Positions 33,501-41,129 of a DNA stretch of 45,677 nucleotides are shown here, in pieces; position 1 is the first letter of the stretch, and each line of letters opens with the position of its first letter. The stretch spans positions 1-45,677 of the forward strand of contig JAGRBZ010000017.1 of assembly GCA_020433805.1 (NCBI GenBank), given 5' to 3'. The notes below the pieces were generated by a model. That model saw only the letters and a program-made list of their open reading frames with translations, was not told the DNA's origin and did not search any database. Origin of the DNA: Anaerolineae bacterium (GTDB lineage: Bacteria > Chloroflexota > Anaerolineae > 4572-78 > J111). The translations under genes and the position numbers were made by a program.

Positions 33501-35316
33501 GGCCTATGCTGCCGACGAGAATTATGAGCAGGCTATCGAAGATTTTAATGCGGCGCTCGCGTTGGATCCGGATATGGTCGATGCCTACACCAACCGGGGG
33601 CTTGTCCACAGCCGCCAGGAGCAGTACGACGCGGCCATTGCCGATTACGATCAGGCCATCGCCATCAGTGCCAAAAATACGCGCGATGGGAACGACCCGG
33701 ATCAGGCGCGGCTGTTCCGCTATCGCGGTCTGGCCCACCTGCGCACCGACAGCAACGACCAGGCCGTCGAAGATTTCGATGCGGCGCTGCAGCTCAATCC
33801 GGCCGACGCCTTTACCCTCAACCAGCGCGGTTTGGCTCACGCCCGACTAAAACAGACCACCAAAGCATTGGCCGATTTTGATGCGGCGCTGCGGCTCAAC
33901 CCCAAACATGCCGATGCCTTGCTCCAGCGGGGTCGGCTTTACCTGGAGCAACGTGACGTAGCCAGAGCCATGCGCGATCTCAACCAGGCTTTACGGCTGC
34001 GCCCGCAGAGTGCCGAGACGCTCTTTAGCCGGGGCAAAGCGTTTCTCCTGGAGCGTCAGTACCCGCGCGCTATCACCGATTTCAGCCAGGCAATTCAGCT
34101 CGATCCCGGCCGCTGGGAAAGCTACTACCAGCGCGGTCTGGCGCTAACCTATCACCAGGAGGTAGCGCAAGCCATCAAGGATTTCCAACAGGCCATCGAA
34201 CTGAAGCCGGACGAAGCCGACATCTATCACCATCTGGGTCTGGCTTACGCCCACACGGGCCAGTATGAAGAAGCGCTGGCTGCGTATGACCAGGCGCTCG
34301 AACTGGAGACGGATAATGTGGTCATGCTGCAAAATCGAGCGCTCTCCTACGCCGCTGCGCAGCAATACCCGGCCTCGCTGGCCGACTTCTCGCGCGTGTT
34401 GGAGCTGGAACCGGAGAACGGGGCGACCTACAACTATCGCGGCAGCATCTATGCCAATACCCAGCAGTATTCGCAGGCCATCGACGACTTTACTAAGGCC
34501 ATTATGCTCGATGGCGAGGTGGCGACCTACTATCACAACCGTGGTATCGTTTATATGCAGCAGGGCGCAACCAATGCCGCCATCGACGATTTCAATGAAG
34601 CCATCCGACTTAACCCCGAAGACCCGGCCATTTACACCAACTGTGGCAACGCCTACTTCAAGCAGGGCGATTATTTGCGGGCCATCGAGGATTACAACCA
34701 GGCGCTCAATCTCGACAACAACAATCCGGCCACCTACAAAAACCGTGGGTTGGCCTACAGCAAGTTGGATAATCTGCGGATGGCGGTTCAGGATTACAGC
34801 CGCGCCCTGCGGCTCGATCCGGAGGATGTCGGGGCGTACAACGCTCGCGGCGAAGCCTACGACGCGCTGGGCGAGCACAAACTCGCCATTCAGGACTACG
34901 AACAGGCATTGGCGTACGATCCCGAAAGCACCAGCACACTCTACAATCGTGCCCTGGCTCACTATGACGGTGGGAACTACGAGCAGGCGCTTGAAGATTT
35001 CAACCGCGCCATCGAAATCGACCCGTCTGACGCGGCGGCCCGGCTCAATCGGGGTCTTACCTTTTATAACCAGGGCACCTATGCCCAGGCCATGAAAGAT
35101 TTTGACAGGGTCATTCAGCTCGACCCCGACAATGCCGAAGCGGTCTATCACAAAGCCTGCGTGCTGGCCCTGCTCGGTAATGACGATGCCAGTGTCAACT
35201 GGCTATCTCAAGCCATCGAGTTGGACGAAGAAAAGCGCGAGGCGGCTCAGAACAACCCCGATTTTGAAGGCTTATGGTACAAGCCAGCTTTCCGAAGGTT
35301 GTTTGGTTACCAGTAG
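27538..35316 (+). CDS. Giant STAND-type ATPase with 54 TPR units
   Basis: I start at the ATG at 27538 (GAGGGAAG just upstream) rather than the TTG at 27499; the product is 2592 residues. A short N-terminus leads directly to a P-loop ATPase with FAGREKEI, Walker A G50-PGGVG-K56-T57 and Walker B VVLIFDD214, followed by RLIVAGRT. No effector domain precedes it. From residue 572 to the end I count 54 TPR units of the YxxRGLAYAxxxxYxxAIxDFxxAIxLxP type, interrupted by an acidic linker between units 11 and 12. It ends DFEGLWYKPAFRRLFGY. Between units 8 and 9 sits ISNLQSPVSNYQLPIT, shared with HypF. STAND proteins usually sense a ligand through their repeats; the partner here is unknown. Confidence 0.9.
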   Translation: MPFAQRRPLPQPEPGQSVFAGREKEIGLYRLHFHRPKDHPQVRLITTVSGPGGVGKTRLLDELEWYRPDQTIYSRIDGSAVFGHDATSLLWAIADRLHRAGEPIATPQFDRLFEHRHSLLQQALDRTTDSRSLLHDFHRPVLLGLDFAQSRITPSAGSWTELRWSDKDRALAFENPIELLTEALVSDLNASAGDSSEEGAVGLPVDRVVLIFDDFDRLHPATQDWLLTYLTGHAREAIDCDLRLIVAGRTAVTDLDESWQPWKELILDLPLEPFTPVEMLDFMGKNTHLTDPLAIDAVGQATQGLPLWLSVWLTSGAEAAPPEQDTDLLAGLTEPQRDWLTAAALIGPFDQPRLSQLLGAEEGRNAFYWLIGRQALVKLNEMLGLFELHPTLSEALLKDGKQSSVDRTQLLDYLDRELEALYVDLQSAPVPAPTTQPRRSSDQLLPAGNLSPSLTPGPNPTAKKSFISPKTFIKFYATAAARLFHTLASNEYQVVPFVENISLRSITHHPSLLFDLLTNIESSISDLQYPISNIHTLASAWLTKHWPDLRAVLTTLINNDRLTSPAQVAAHSWLGHSYQLENEPGPAIEHYSRGLQLDSNAPLYVDRGLAYLALSDFEKAITDLSEAIKQQPDNSILLHLRGQAYTQLTNADPLHAIDDFNQAIRLDPDNPALLIDRGQAFAGQANYEQAIEDYAKAILLTPADAVPYFYRGLAYADLQELEQATVDFGRAIDLRPGYEEAYFRRGLAHAALGRLDPAIADFSRTLELNSSHAAAYRQRGLAHRQQDHIEQAIADLDQAIQLNSTDQLAFLNLGLAHMHRQDPVQAIRYFDQALSQPETEEAKAKPPISNLQSPVSNYQLPITPLQRSHAYHQRGLAYTMPPLENYAQAVDDFERALELTPENAQLYSHRGLSYAQQGYYDQAIDDYNRAIERSPGLAVAFYQRGMAYSRREEFEQAINDYDRAIGLSETIRQPASVEVLAEGEKQPIRVSSGQPVPMGGPSNGFDLTDADDLPPNTEIVDDVDGDNDETPPEPKREAKPKTKSKPINPLPLSTEELSGAYNERGYAYAWLSNLSQAIADFSRALSLDDHNLAAYKNRGKVYLAQADHNRAIDDFSRALQINSQDVETLAGRGQAYAAQRNIEQAFADFDKAIQYNPDSDVPYFYRGCIAMDYHLLDGSSEANTQQAIEDFNQALFLNPRSGAALYRRGLAYLGLEDYEQAIDDFDRALDMDLSETERLNVFKHRGQAYLEQGEYMLAIGDLNQVITINPQSAVAHYHRGRARVLQQDYDRAVEDFNRAIELDPTLPSVYSYRGQAQAGRGNFVQAAEDFSLAMEHDGQQSDLLFRRGVAFSAQHRFAEAIVEFNKVIDLDPDNAAAFNSRGVAQAGRGDFAQAIADYNQAIQIDDTQADFYFNRANALTDRPQPDFAQALADYDQAIQRDNHMALYFYRRGLVYVVQPDDVRAIDDFSEAIKRDGRMAPAFKQRGLAYTRQNQALKAIEDFNRAIRLTPNDAVLYDQRGLLYSRQGDDAKAVNDYNQAIRLDPDNATYFARRGEAHAHLDNTPQAISDLSQSLALDADNGTAYLQRARAYLNQENYSQAVADLDEAIDRLPDNALAYVLRGQAHLHLGHIDAAGDDADQALAYDSKNVDALALRGTVHAHNKDFAAATQDYSQAIKLKPKMAHYLRRGIALYEQGQYQPAVDDFEQSFSMLSSTSEGASDKAVLLKYRGQAYAALGDAAKAETDLDQAATLLLDRNASDIARRSGPLDVQVSEIFTQRGLLQMRQGNLDQAIEDFNQALKLNSRDRQALYQRGLAHAERENLALAIADYNEVITLDPEAVEAYYQRGLAYAQQDQPKQALDDYNQALLLKPGQADMVYRKALAYVALDQPVEAVESFNLALRLDPTNATAFMQRGRVHFEQQNFATAVQDFNQALRLEPDDETRLECLYYRGLTFSRRGEVAQAMADFNEALTIEPNNARLLNERGRAYAADENYEQAIEDFNAALALDPDMVDAYTNRGLVHSRQEQYDAAIADYDQAIAISAKNTRDGNDPDQARLFRYRGLAHLRTDSNDQAVEDFDAALQLNPADAFTLNQRGLAHARLKQTTKALADFDAALRLNPKHADALLQRGRLYLEQRDVARAMRDLNQALRLRPQSAETLFSRGKAFLLERQYPRAITDFSQAIQLDPGRWESYYQRGLALTYHQEVAQAIKDFQQAIELKPDEADIYHHLGLAYAHTGQYEEALAAYDQALELETDNVVMLQNRALSYAAAQQYPASLADFSRVLELEPENGATYNYRGSIYANTQQYSQAIDDFTKAIMLDGEVATYYHNRGIVYMQQGATNAAIDDFNEAIRLNPEDPAIYTNCGNAYFKQGDYLRAIEDYNQALNLDNNNPATYKNRGLAYSKLDNLRMAVQDYSRALRLDPEDVGAYNARGEAYDALGEHKLAIQDYEQALAYDPESTSTLYNRALAHYDGGNYEQALEDFNRAIEIDPSDAAARLNRGLTFYNQGTYAQAMKDFDRVIQLDPDNAEAVYHKACVLALLGNDDASVNWLSQAIELDEEKREAAQNNPDFEGLWYKPAFRRLFGYQ
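30055..30130. repeat. Hexamer plus heptamer repeat inside the TPR gene
   Basis: GAAGCTAAAGCTAAG followed by TCTCCAA/TCTCCAG/TTACCAA heptamers interrupts the TPR array in frame. The heptamer part is read in the same frame as the copy in hypF. A weaker relative (TATCCGATCTCCAATATCCC) lies at 29101-29140 in the same gene. Confidence 0.85.
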
Positions 35317-35444
35317 AACCCATAGGTGATACGGAATGCTCGTTCTTAACCAGGGATTAAGCGAATATGGATACAATTAGCATTGGCAAGCAACCCACGT
35401 GTTTTGTCGGTTGGCTTACCATCGATAGGCCGGTTATCTAAATC

Positions 35445-36110
35445 ATGACAATACAACCAAAAGAATCGACATCGAACAATCAACTGTTATTTGTCCGCCA
35501 GTTTATGTCGGACTTCTTCCATATGGGTGCTATCCTGCCCAGTTCCAAATATTTGGGACAAGCTGGCGCATATTACCTGTCTCAAAAGCAGGGACCGATT
35601 ACGGTTTTGGAGGTTGGCTCCGGCACCGGCTCGTTTACGCGCGAGATTGTGCCGCTACTGGATGCGGGTGACAGGCTGGATATGGTGGAAATCAACACGG
35701 GACTGATTGCCTACTTGCGCAACCGCTTTGCTGAAGAACCGGCGTTTCAGGTGCAGCCGGGCGTCGACATCAACTTTATCAACAGCGATATTCGCAACCT
35801 GGCCGGCGACTTTGCCTACGATTATATTGTCTTCAGCTTGCCGCTGACCAATTTTCCACCGCAGATGGTTGAAGAAATTCTCAGCCTGATGCTCAAGCGG
35901 CTCAAGCCAGGCGGTGTTTTCAGCTACGTCAAGTACGCCTTTATCAGCCGCTTCAAATACCTTTTCGGTGGAGCCGCCACCCGCACAGCGATGACGCAAA
36001 ACCAGCATCTTATCGGCGAATTTGCCAGCCGCTACCAAATCGAGCAGCGGTTGGTGTGGCTGAACGTGCCGCCGGCCTGGACGTTTTACTGGCGGAAACC
36101 GGGGGAGTAA
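35445..36110 (+). CDS. PmtA-like phospholipid N-methyltransferase
   Basis: This is a class I SAM methyltransferase of 221 residues. The N-terminal FVRQFMSDFFHMGAILPSSKYLGQA contains the GAILPSS hallmark of bacterial phosphatidylethanolamine N-methyltransferases (PmtA type). The SAM site is VLEVGSGTGSF (about 54-64), then DMVEIN and NSDIRNL. It lies 124 bases before pssA and psd, whose products make the substrate phosphatidylethanolamine, which strengthens the assignment. How many methyl groups are added cannot be told. No good ribosome site precedes the ATG, so the start is less certain than the product. Confidence 0.83.
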   Translation: MTIQPKESTSNNQLLFVRQFMSDFFHMGAILPSSKYLGQAGAYYLSQKQGPITVLEVGSGTGSFTREIVPLLDAGDRLDMVEINTGLIAYLRNRFAEEPAFQVQPGVDINFINSDIRNLAGDFAYDYIVFSLPLTNFPPQMVEEILSLMLKRLKPGGVFSYVKYAFISRFKYLFGGAATRTAMTQNQHLIGEFASRYQIEQRLVWLNVPPAWTFYWRKPGE

Positions 36111-36195
36111 GGAGTGTTCCCTTTACTCTCCACTCTTTACTTGTTCGTTAGACACGATGGCAACTTACCTTAAACTATGGTAAACTTGGTAAAGA

Positions 36196-36220
36196 TTAAC
36201 AACTGTTAACTGTACTTAAC
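36196..36220. promoter_or_regulatory. Three TTAAC direct repeats, 10-bp period, before pssA
   Basis: TTAAC at 36196, 36206 and 36216 are spaced exactly 10 bp, one helical turn. They lie 15 bases before the pssA start. A two-copy version is found at 784-798. Confidence 0.45.
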
Positions 36221-36234
36221 CTGAGGAGGTTACT

Positions 36235-36942
36235 TTGCCTAGACAACTTACCCGAATTATCCCCAGTATAGCTACCATCACGTCACTTATGTGTGGGGTC
36301 GTTGCCATTATGGTGTTGGCCGACGGCAACTTTCTTATGGCAGCCCTGCTGATTATGCTTGGCTCGATCCTTGATGTGCTTGACGGCCAGCTGGCGGTTC
36401 GGCTCGACGCGGTTAGTGATATCGGCAAAGAGCTTGACTCGCTGGCCGATGTTGTGACCTTCGGCGTTGCGCCCACCATGTTGATTTACCACCTGCTGTT
36501 GATTGTGGGGGTTGACCGGCCCATCGCCATTTTGAGTTCGCTGGCGTTTGTGATGGCCGGGGCGCTGCGTTTGGCCCGCTTTAACACCATTCCGTCCGAC
36601 CGCAATGCCTTTTTCAAGGGGATGCCTATTCCTATGGGCAGTGCGCTGCTTATTACGGCCAGTTTTTGGCAGCATTGGGTGATCAATATATGGTGGACGA
36701 TCGCTGTAATTACCGTAAGTTACTTGATGGTTAGTAATTTTCCATATCCGAAAAGTAAGCACGTGTTGGCCCTACCGGTTAAGGCGTGGGTGGGTCTTGG
36801 TGTTTATACGGTGCTCTGCTGGGTTCTAGCCGGTTGGCAGGCGGTGCCGTTTGGTTTGTTTTTGTTGTATGCGCTCGTCGGTCCGGCGATTTCATTTCAA
36901 CGGTCACGATGGGGACAACGTATTAGCGAGGCGATAAAATAA
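36235..36942 (+). CDS. pssA: CDP-diacylglycerol-serine O-phosphatidyltransferase
   Basis: This membrane enzyme makes phosphatidylserine from CDP-diacylglycerol and serine. TTG start with a strong GAGGAGG. Of 235 residues, the CDP-alcohol phosphotransferase motif is seen as DVLDGQLAVRLDAVSDIG then KELDSLAD and VTFGVAP; all acidic residues are present, but the usual Ala-Arg pair after DGxx reads Ala-Val, with Arg one place later. Six to eight hydrophobic spans follow. GMPIPMGSALL and YLMVSNFPYPK match the Bacillus-type enzyme. The stop codon is directly followed by the psd ATG, so the two are co-translated. Confidence 0.92.
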   Translation: MPRQLTRIIPSIATITSLMCGVVAIMVLADGNFLMAALLIMLGSILDVLDGQLAVRLDAVSDIGKELDSLADVVTFGVAPTMLIYHLLLIVGVDRPIAILSSLAFVMAGALRLARFNTIPSDRNAFFKGMPIPMGSALLITASFWQHWVINIWWTIAVITVSYLMVSNFPYPKSKHVLALPVKAWVGLGVYTVLCWVLAGWQAVPFGLFLLYALVGPAISFQRSRWGQRISEAIK

Positions 36943-37611
36943 ATGCTTTCAGGGTTTTATGCCGCATGGCGCGAGCTTAGAAGTATTGTACTGGGGATCG
37001 CGACGGCCAGTGTTCTGGCTCTACTGCGCCGACAGTGGCGACTTTTTCTGCTGTCGACATCGGTATTAGGTGGGATAGCGTATTTCTTTCGCGATCCCGA
37101 TCGCGAGCCACCGTCGACGTCGGCGGAGTGGATTTTAGCACCGGCCGATGGCAAGATTACTGACATCGAACTGATTCACGAGCCGGAATATTTCAGACGG
37201 TCGGTTAGGCGCATTAGCCTTTTTCTGAGTGTACTTGATGTTCACGTACAGCGCGCACCGTACAAAGGAATGGTCAAGTTTTTGTATTACCAACCTGGCG
37301 ACTTTGCGCCTGCCTTCCTAAGCGACACGCGCAGTAACGAAAGCAATTTGCTGGTTATGTCGACGCCCCACGGCGAGATTGGCATCAAGCAGATCGCCGG
37401 CATTTTGGCCCGCCGCATTGTCTGCTGGCCGGCCTTGGGCAACGAGTTGGCTCGGGGCGAACGATTCGGCCTGATTAAATTCGGCAGCCGGGTCGATTTG
37501 CTGCTTCCGGCCAATACTGAAATCTTAGTCTCTGTTGGCGATCAAATTTACGGCGGGCAAACGATTGTGGCCCATTGGCCCAATGTCTCGTCCAAGCTCA
37601 TTGCTGAATAA
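36943..37611 (+). CDS. psd: Phosphatidylserine decarboxylase proenzyme
   Basis: This pyruvoyl enzyme turns phosphatidylserine into phosphatidylethanolamine. At 222 residues it is the short, archaeal-like type. One membrane segment is visible (about 15-48), then FFRDPDREPP, ILAPADGK, and SLFLSVLDVHVQRAPYKG. The self-cleavage site is F-G181-S182-R, which would release a 41-residue alpha chain with N-terminal pyruvoyl from Ser182. The ATG follows the pssA stop with no gap. With pssA and the methyltransferase this forms a complete route from CDP-diacylglycerol to phosphatidylethanolamine and possibly phosphatidylcholine. Confidence 0.94.
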   Translation: MLSGFYAAWRELRSIVLGIATASVLALLRRQWRLFLLSTSVLGGIAYFFRDPDREPPSTSAEWILAPADGKITDIELIHEPEYFRRSVRRISLFLSVLDVHVQRAPYKGMVKFLYYQPGDFAPAFLSDTRSNESNLLVMSTPHGEIGIKQIAGILARRIVCWPALGNELARGERFGLIKFGSRVDLLLPANTEILVSVGDQIYGGQTIVAHWPNVSSKLIAE

Positions 37612-37655
37612 TCAATAAATAATAACTGCGTAAATCAACACATTATAAAGCGTAA

Positions 37656-38858
37656 TCATTGGCTAATCGGTAAAGGGCTCCACACATGTCCGCGGTCTAG
37701 AGAACGATGGAGTACAGGAAATTTTTCGTTCTCCTTAAGGTTGATAAAAAGAGCTAATTCTCCTTGATGCCAACCTGCGCCTAGCAATTCTGCTTGCTGA
37801 TCATTAAAGTCACTCACTAGCTTCCACTGAACAGAATTTATATTTGCGGAGTTAGCATTAGAGCTACTCCAGAGCTGATGGGACTCAATTATCACATACA
37901 CGGTCCCAGTATCACCATCTATAGCCAAGCCATCACCAATAGGGCTGTTGCTAAGCGGTGTAGGTAAATCAGTCCATTGACCGTTAGCCGAACCTCTACG
38001 CAAGTAGCTATCTGCATATTCAGGCCAGACAACAGCATACAATCTTTCATTATCACTAGGATCAACTAGCACATTAGATATACCATTAGTATGATTCAAA
38101 TATCTACTAACGGGCGTCCAAGTACCTCCACCATTATCACTACGAATTATTGGCACTTCTGTAGGACCAAAGGGTTCAGCACCCCATACTGTCTGTGGCT
38201 TTTCCGAAACCAAGGCAACTGTACCCATAGGGTGAGAAGAGACAAGTGTCCAACTGTTGCTCGACCAATGATAAAGTCCCTGACAAGTACTCGCATAAAA
38301 AGTGTTAGGTACATTGTAATCTAGAGTAATATCGTTAAGGCAATCAAATTCTACAGGGAAATTATTTAAGAGGAATTGCCAACTTTGGCCGATGTCATCA
38401 CTAAACATAAGCCGATATTCTAAATCAGGATAGTGACGCTGTAATGCATACAGCCGGTTTGGTAGTTTGGGCGTAAACATTATAGACTGTACTATCCACA
38501 TTTTTTGAGGAGGTGTGGGTGTGGCGGTTGGAAAAACTACAGTAGCAGTTGGTTGGGGAGGCGTCATAGTTGGTGAGGCTGTAAAAATTGGTGTGGTAGT
38601 GGGCGAGGGAAATGTGGGCGTAGGTTCAAGAGTTGCGGTAGGGGCCTGAATAGAAGCCAATTGTACTTGTGTTTCAATTGTAGCTAGCTGATTAGTCAGA
38701 CGAGCATTCTCTATCATCAAAGCGCCAATAGTTGCCTCTGCTTGAGGGGTGGGTGGAGTAGGGGTCTGTAAAACTAGCCCACAGGCTAGTAAAAATATAA
38801 GGAAAGGCAGTAACATAAATAAACGATACTGTATACTCCCAATAATAAAGATCTTCAT
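37656..38858 (-). CDS. Beta-propeller-like lipoprotein with Asp-box repeats
   Basis: This 400-residue lipoprotein has a signal sequence with FLLAC (Cys26), a short helical stretch with coiled-coil character (about 42-68), a TPTFPSPTTTP-type linker (about 72-118), and a C-terminal domain with BNR/Asp-box patterns: SDDIGQSWQF, SDNGGGTWTPV and SLDRGHVWSPL. Such repeats mark the blades of sortilin or sialidase-like propellers. No catalytic residues typical of sialidase are seen, so surface binding is likelier. It follows another lipoprotein gene by 45 bases and is the last gene of the AT-rich minus-strand block. Confidence 0.82.
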   Translation of the reverse strand: MKIFIIGSIQYRLFMLLPFLIFLLACGLVLQTPTPPTPQAEATIGALMIENARLTNQLATIETQVQLASIQAPTATLEPTPTFPSPTTTPIFTASPTMTPPQPTATVVFPTATPTPPQKMWIVQSIMFTPKLPNRLYALQRHYPDLEYRLMFSDDIGQSWQFLLNNFPVEFDCLNDITLDYNVPNTFYASTCQGLYHWSSNSWTLVSSHPMGTVALVSEKPQTVWGAEPFGPTEVPIIRSDNGGGTWTPVSRYLNHTNGISNVLVDPSDNERLYAVVWPEYADSYLRRGSANGQWTDLPTPLSNSPIGDGLAIDGDTGTVYVIIESHQLWSSSNANSANINSVQWKLVSDFNDQQAELLGAGWHQGELALFINLKENEKFPVLHRSLDRGHVWSPLPISQ

Positions 38859-38903
38859 AAGTCAGTTTCACCATCCTCAAAGATCGCTGGAACTTTATAG
38901 TGT

Positions 38904-39350
38904 TTAATCAGTCGGCCACAGTTTAAGTTCACCAGCAGGCCCTTCGCGCAGGTTACGGATGGCTAGTTGCTGAATTTCTGTCCACTCGGCGGGGTTGTAT
39001 CGCAGATTTTTTGCCTCAGACCAAGCTAGCGCGGCATGGCTTAACACACCAACTGCGTTAGCATGTCCCAACTCAGCCTGACGCTCTCCTTCATTATATA
39101 TAGCCTTGTAAACCTGTCTGGTTGAGTAGTCAGTCAGATTTCTATTGGCCCATCTCACGAACTCCTCGGGAGTAGATGGTTGGTTAGTAAATATAAACTG
39201 TCGAATTTGTTCTTCGGGGGTAGGGGGAGAACCACAGGCAGTAAGTATTGAAGCAATTATAAAAATAGTTGCTACAAACAAGCTTTTATTGTCTCGAGAA
39301 AAAGGATGAAACTCCTGTTTGATGAAAGTAACAGGTACAACTATTGACAT
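38904..39350 (-). CDS. Small lipoprotein, unknown function
   Basis: This 148-residue protein has a rather long N-terminus before the hydrophobic stretch (about 24-38) and lipobox ILTAC (Cys39). The remaining about 110 residues are helical and acidic, with NEGERQAELGHANAVGVLSHAALAW. TAGGAG lies eight bases upstream of the ATG, which supports this start. I do not recognise the mature domain. Its position between a hybrid kinase and a propeller lipoprotein hints at an envelope-sensing set, but that is inference. Confidence 0.78.
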   Translation of the reverse strand: MSIVVPVTFIKQEFHPFSRDNKSLFVATIFIIASILTACGSPPTPEEQIRQFIFTNQPSTPEEFVRWANRNLTDYSTRQVYKAIYNEGERQAELGHANAVGVLSHAALAWSEAKNLRYNPAEWTEIQQLAIRNLREGPAGELKLWPTD

Positions 39351-39626
39351 TTAATTTCTCCTAACTAATACAGCGACTCCTCCGCTTTCACATCCTTAAA
39401 GGATCTAAATTGCTCTGCATATCTTGGACAATGTATTACCCTTTATTATGATTCGTAACCGACACAGAACAATGAGATTTAATTGTACTATATTAGGGCA
39501 AACAAAATCGCTGGTTAGTGAGTGTAGACTGTTAATCGTATAATTAGGCCTATTATAAATTAATATAAATAATGATTTGCTACCCCTGCGGTTCGCAAAA
39601 GCTCTTTAAAGAATTCTTTAATCATC
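39351..39626. other. AT-rich intergenic spacer
   Basis: The 276 bases separate the hybrid kinase from the small lipoprotein gene. No gene or clear terminator is seen; a promoter for the two lipoproteins could lie here. Confidence 0.5.
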
Positions 39627-41129
39627 TTATTTAACTAAAGGCAATATGAGATCTACTATTACACCAGGTTCTGCTTCTCGGTTATACATTCGGCAGGCAC
39701 CCCCAATACTCCAAACAATCGAGGCTACCATTGCTAGACCCAATCCCATGCCATTTGCTTCACCTGTAAAATATTTTTCGCCCTGATAATAAGGCATCCA
39801 CACCTGCGCTAACTGTTCTGGAGAGAGAGTCAAGCCGTTATCAGCGATTTGAATACTAAATTGTTGAGATGACAAAGAAGAAGCATATACTGCTATTGTA
39901 GGAGCTTTTTGTGGATGAAACTTTTTAGCATTTTCTATAATCTCTCTTAGAATTAATTCCATCGCTTGCATTGAAATAAAAAGAGGAGATGTATCGTGTG
40001 TAAATGCTTCAAGATCAGGCATGGGCAATAGACTTATTTCTAAATCAGTGCAAATAGCATTAATAGTAGGCCGAAGCTGGGATAGCACGAATCTATCAGT
40101 AGAACCAGCTTTAGTTAGACCGGTAGCGTCCATATACTGGAGTACATCATCAACTTCGTTGCGAAGTTGCTTAACACCTGTAAGGGCGATTTGGGCAAAT
40201 TCAACAGTTTCCTCATTACTCAAATGAGGAGCACGTAGCGCCAATAGTTCTAGACTATTTAACATCGGTATTAATGGAGTACGGAGTTTGTGAGAAACCA
40301 TAGATTGAAACTCCCACCGATTACGTTGTAACACCATTTGTTCAGTAACATCTCTTAACCGAATTAGCCAGTCCGTTCCTCCAATTGATTGCCCATTAGA
40401 GGAAATCGGTTGATTAACTCGCAACATATCTACATGTAGCCAAAAAGTACCTGATATAGCCGACTCGGGTCGGACCAGATAGCGGTCTGATGGTTGTTGA
40501 GAACTAATTTGCTTTATATTATAAAGATTTGCCCACGCCTGCTGAGGTTCGCAGCGGTATTGCTCTTGAACTAATTCTTGAAAAGTCTTCGTTATGATTT
40601 CATTCTGATCAGGAGAAAGATTGAGATAAAGACGAGCTTGCTGATTAAGATAGCTAATTTCCCCTTTGTTATTAATGATAAGATACCCATCATCAGCTTG
40701 TTCAACCACCCATTCAAATTTTTTACGCTCGGCTAAAAGACGTCTAAAACGATTAAGTCGTGTTATAGTTTTTACTCGAGTCCGTAGCTCAGTTCGGTTA
40801 AATGGTTTAGATACAAAATCGTCGGCACCTGCCTCGATGCCAGCCAATCGAGAGTCACGATCGTCAAGTGCTGTAACCATAATAATAGGTACATCAGCTA
40901 GTAGCGGATCGGAACGCAGTCGTCGACACACCTCATAACCGTCCATTCCCGGCATCATTACATCTAACAAGATTAAATCAGGGGTAAGTTCTGCTGCTTT
41001 AGATAAAGTTTCGATTCCATTTCCAGCGAATGCTAAATTATAACCTTGAGCAGTTAACAACATTTCTAGAGCATCACGTCCGACCGGCTCATCATCTACA
41101 ATTAAAATCGTGCTATTGCTTTTTGTCAT
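39627..41129 (-). CDS. Receiver-PAS-histidine kinase hybrid
   Basis: This soluble signalling protein has 500 residues. The receiver domain (about 5-120) has the acidic pair VDDE, phospho-acceptor D56 in LILLDVMMPGMDG and K108 in SKPF, so it is intact. A PAS domain follows (about 135-265, WVVEQADDGYLIIN). The kinase part has the HisKA site MVSH280KLRTP and an ATPase domain ending MGLGLAMVASIVWSIGG. The N-box is somewhat divergent (REIIENAKKFHP). No membrane segment is present, so input comes from a partner. Its ATG overlaps the stop of an upstream response-regulator remnant (ATGA), evidence of an earlier translationally coupled operon. Confidence 0.9.
   Translation of the reverse strand: MTKSNSTILIVDDEPVGRDALEMLLTAQGYNLAFAGNGIETLSKAAELTPDLILLDVMMPGMDGYEVCRRLRSDPLLADVPIIMVTALDDRDSRLAGIEAGADDFVSKPFNRTELRTRVKTITRLNRFRRLLAERKKFEWVVEQADDGYLIINNKGEISYLNQQARLYLNLSPDQNEIITKTFQELVQEQYRCEPQQAWANLYNIKQISSQQPSDRYLVRPESAISGTFWLHVDMLRVNQPISSNGQSIGGTDWLIRLRDVTEQMVLQRNRWEFQSMVSHKLRTPLIPMLNSLELLALRAPHLSNEETVEFAQIALTGVKQLRNEVDDVLQYMDATGLTKAGSTDRFVLSQLRPTINAICTDLEISLLPMPDLEAFTHDTSPLFISMQAMELILREIIENAKKFHPQKAPTIAVYASSLSSQQFSIQIADNGLTLSPEQLAQVWMPYYQGEKYFTGEANGMGLGLAMVASIVWSIGGACRMYNREAEPGVIVDLILPLVK

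Noticed and set aside
27538..35316. Antiphage Avs-type defence gene
   Set aside because: The ATPase plus repeats fit STAND proteins, but there is no effector domain and no defence neighbours, so I do not claim a defence role.
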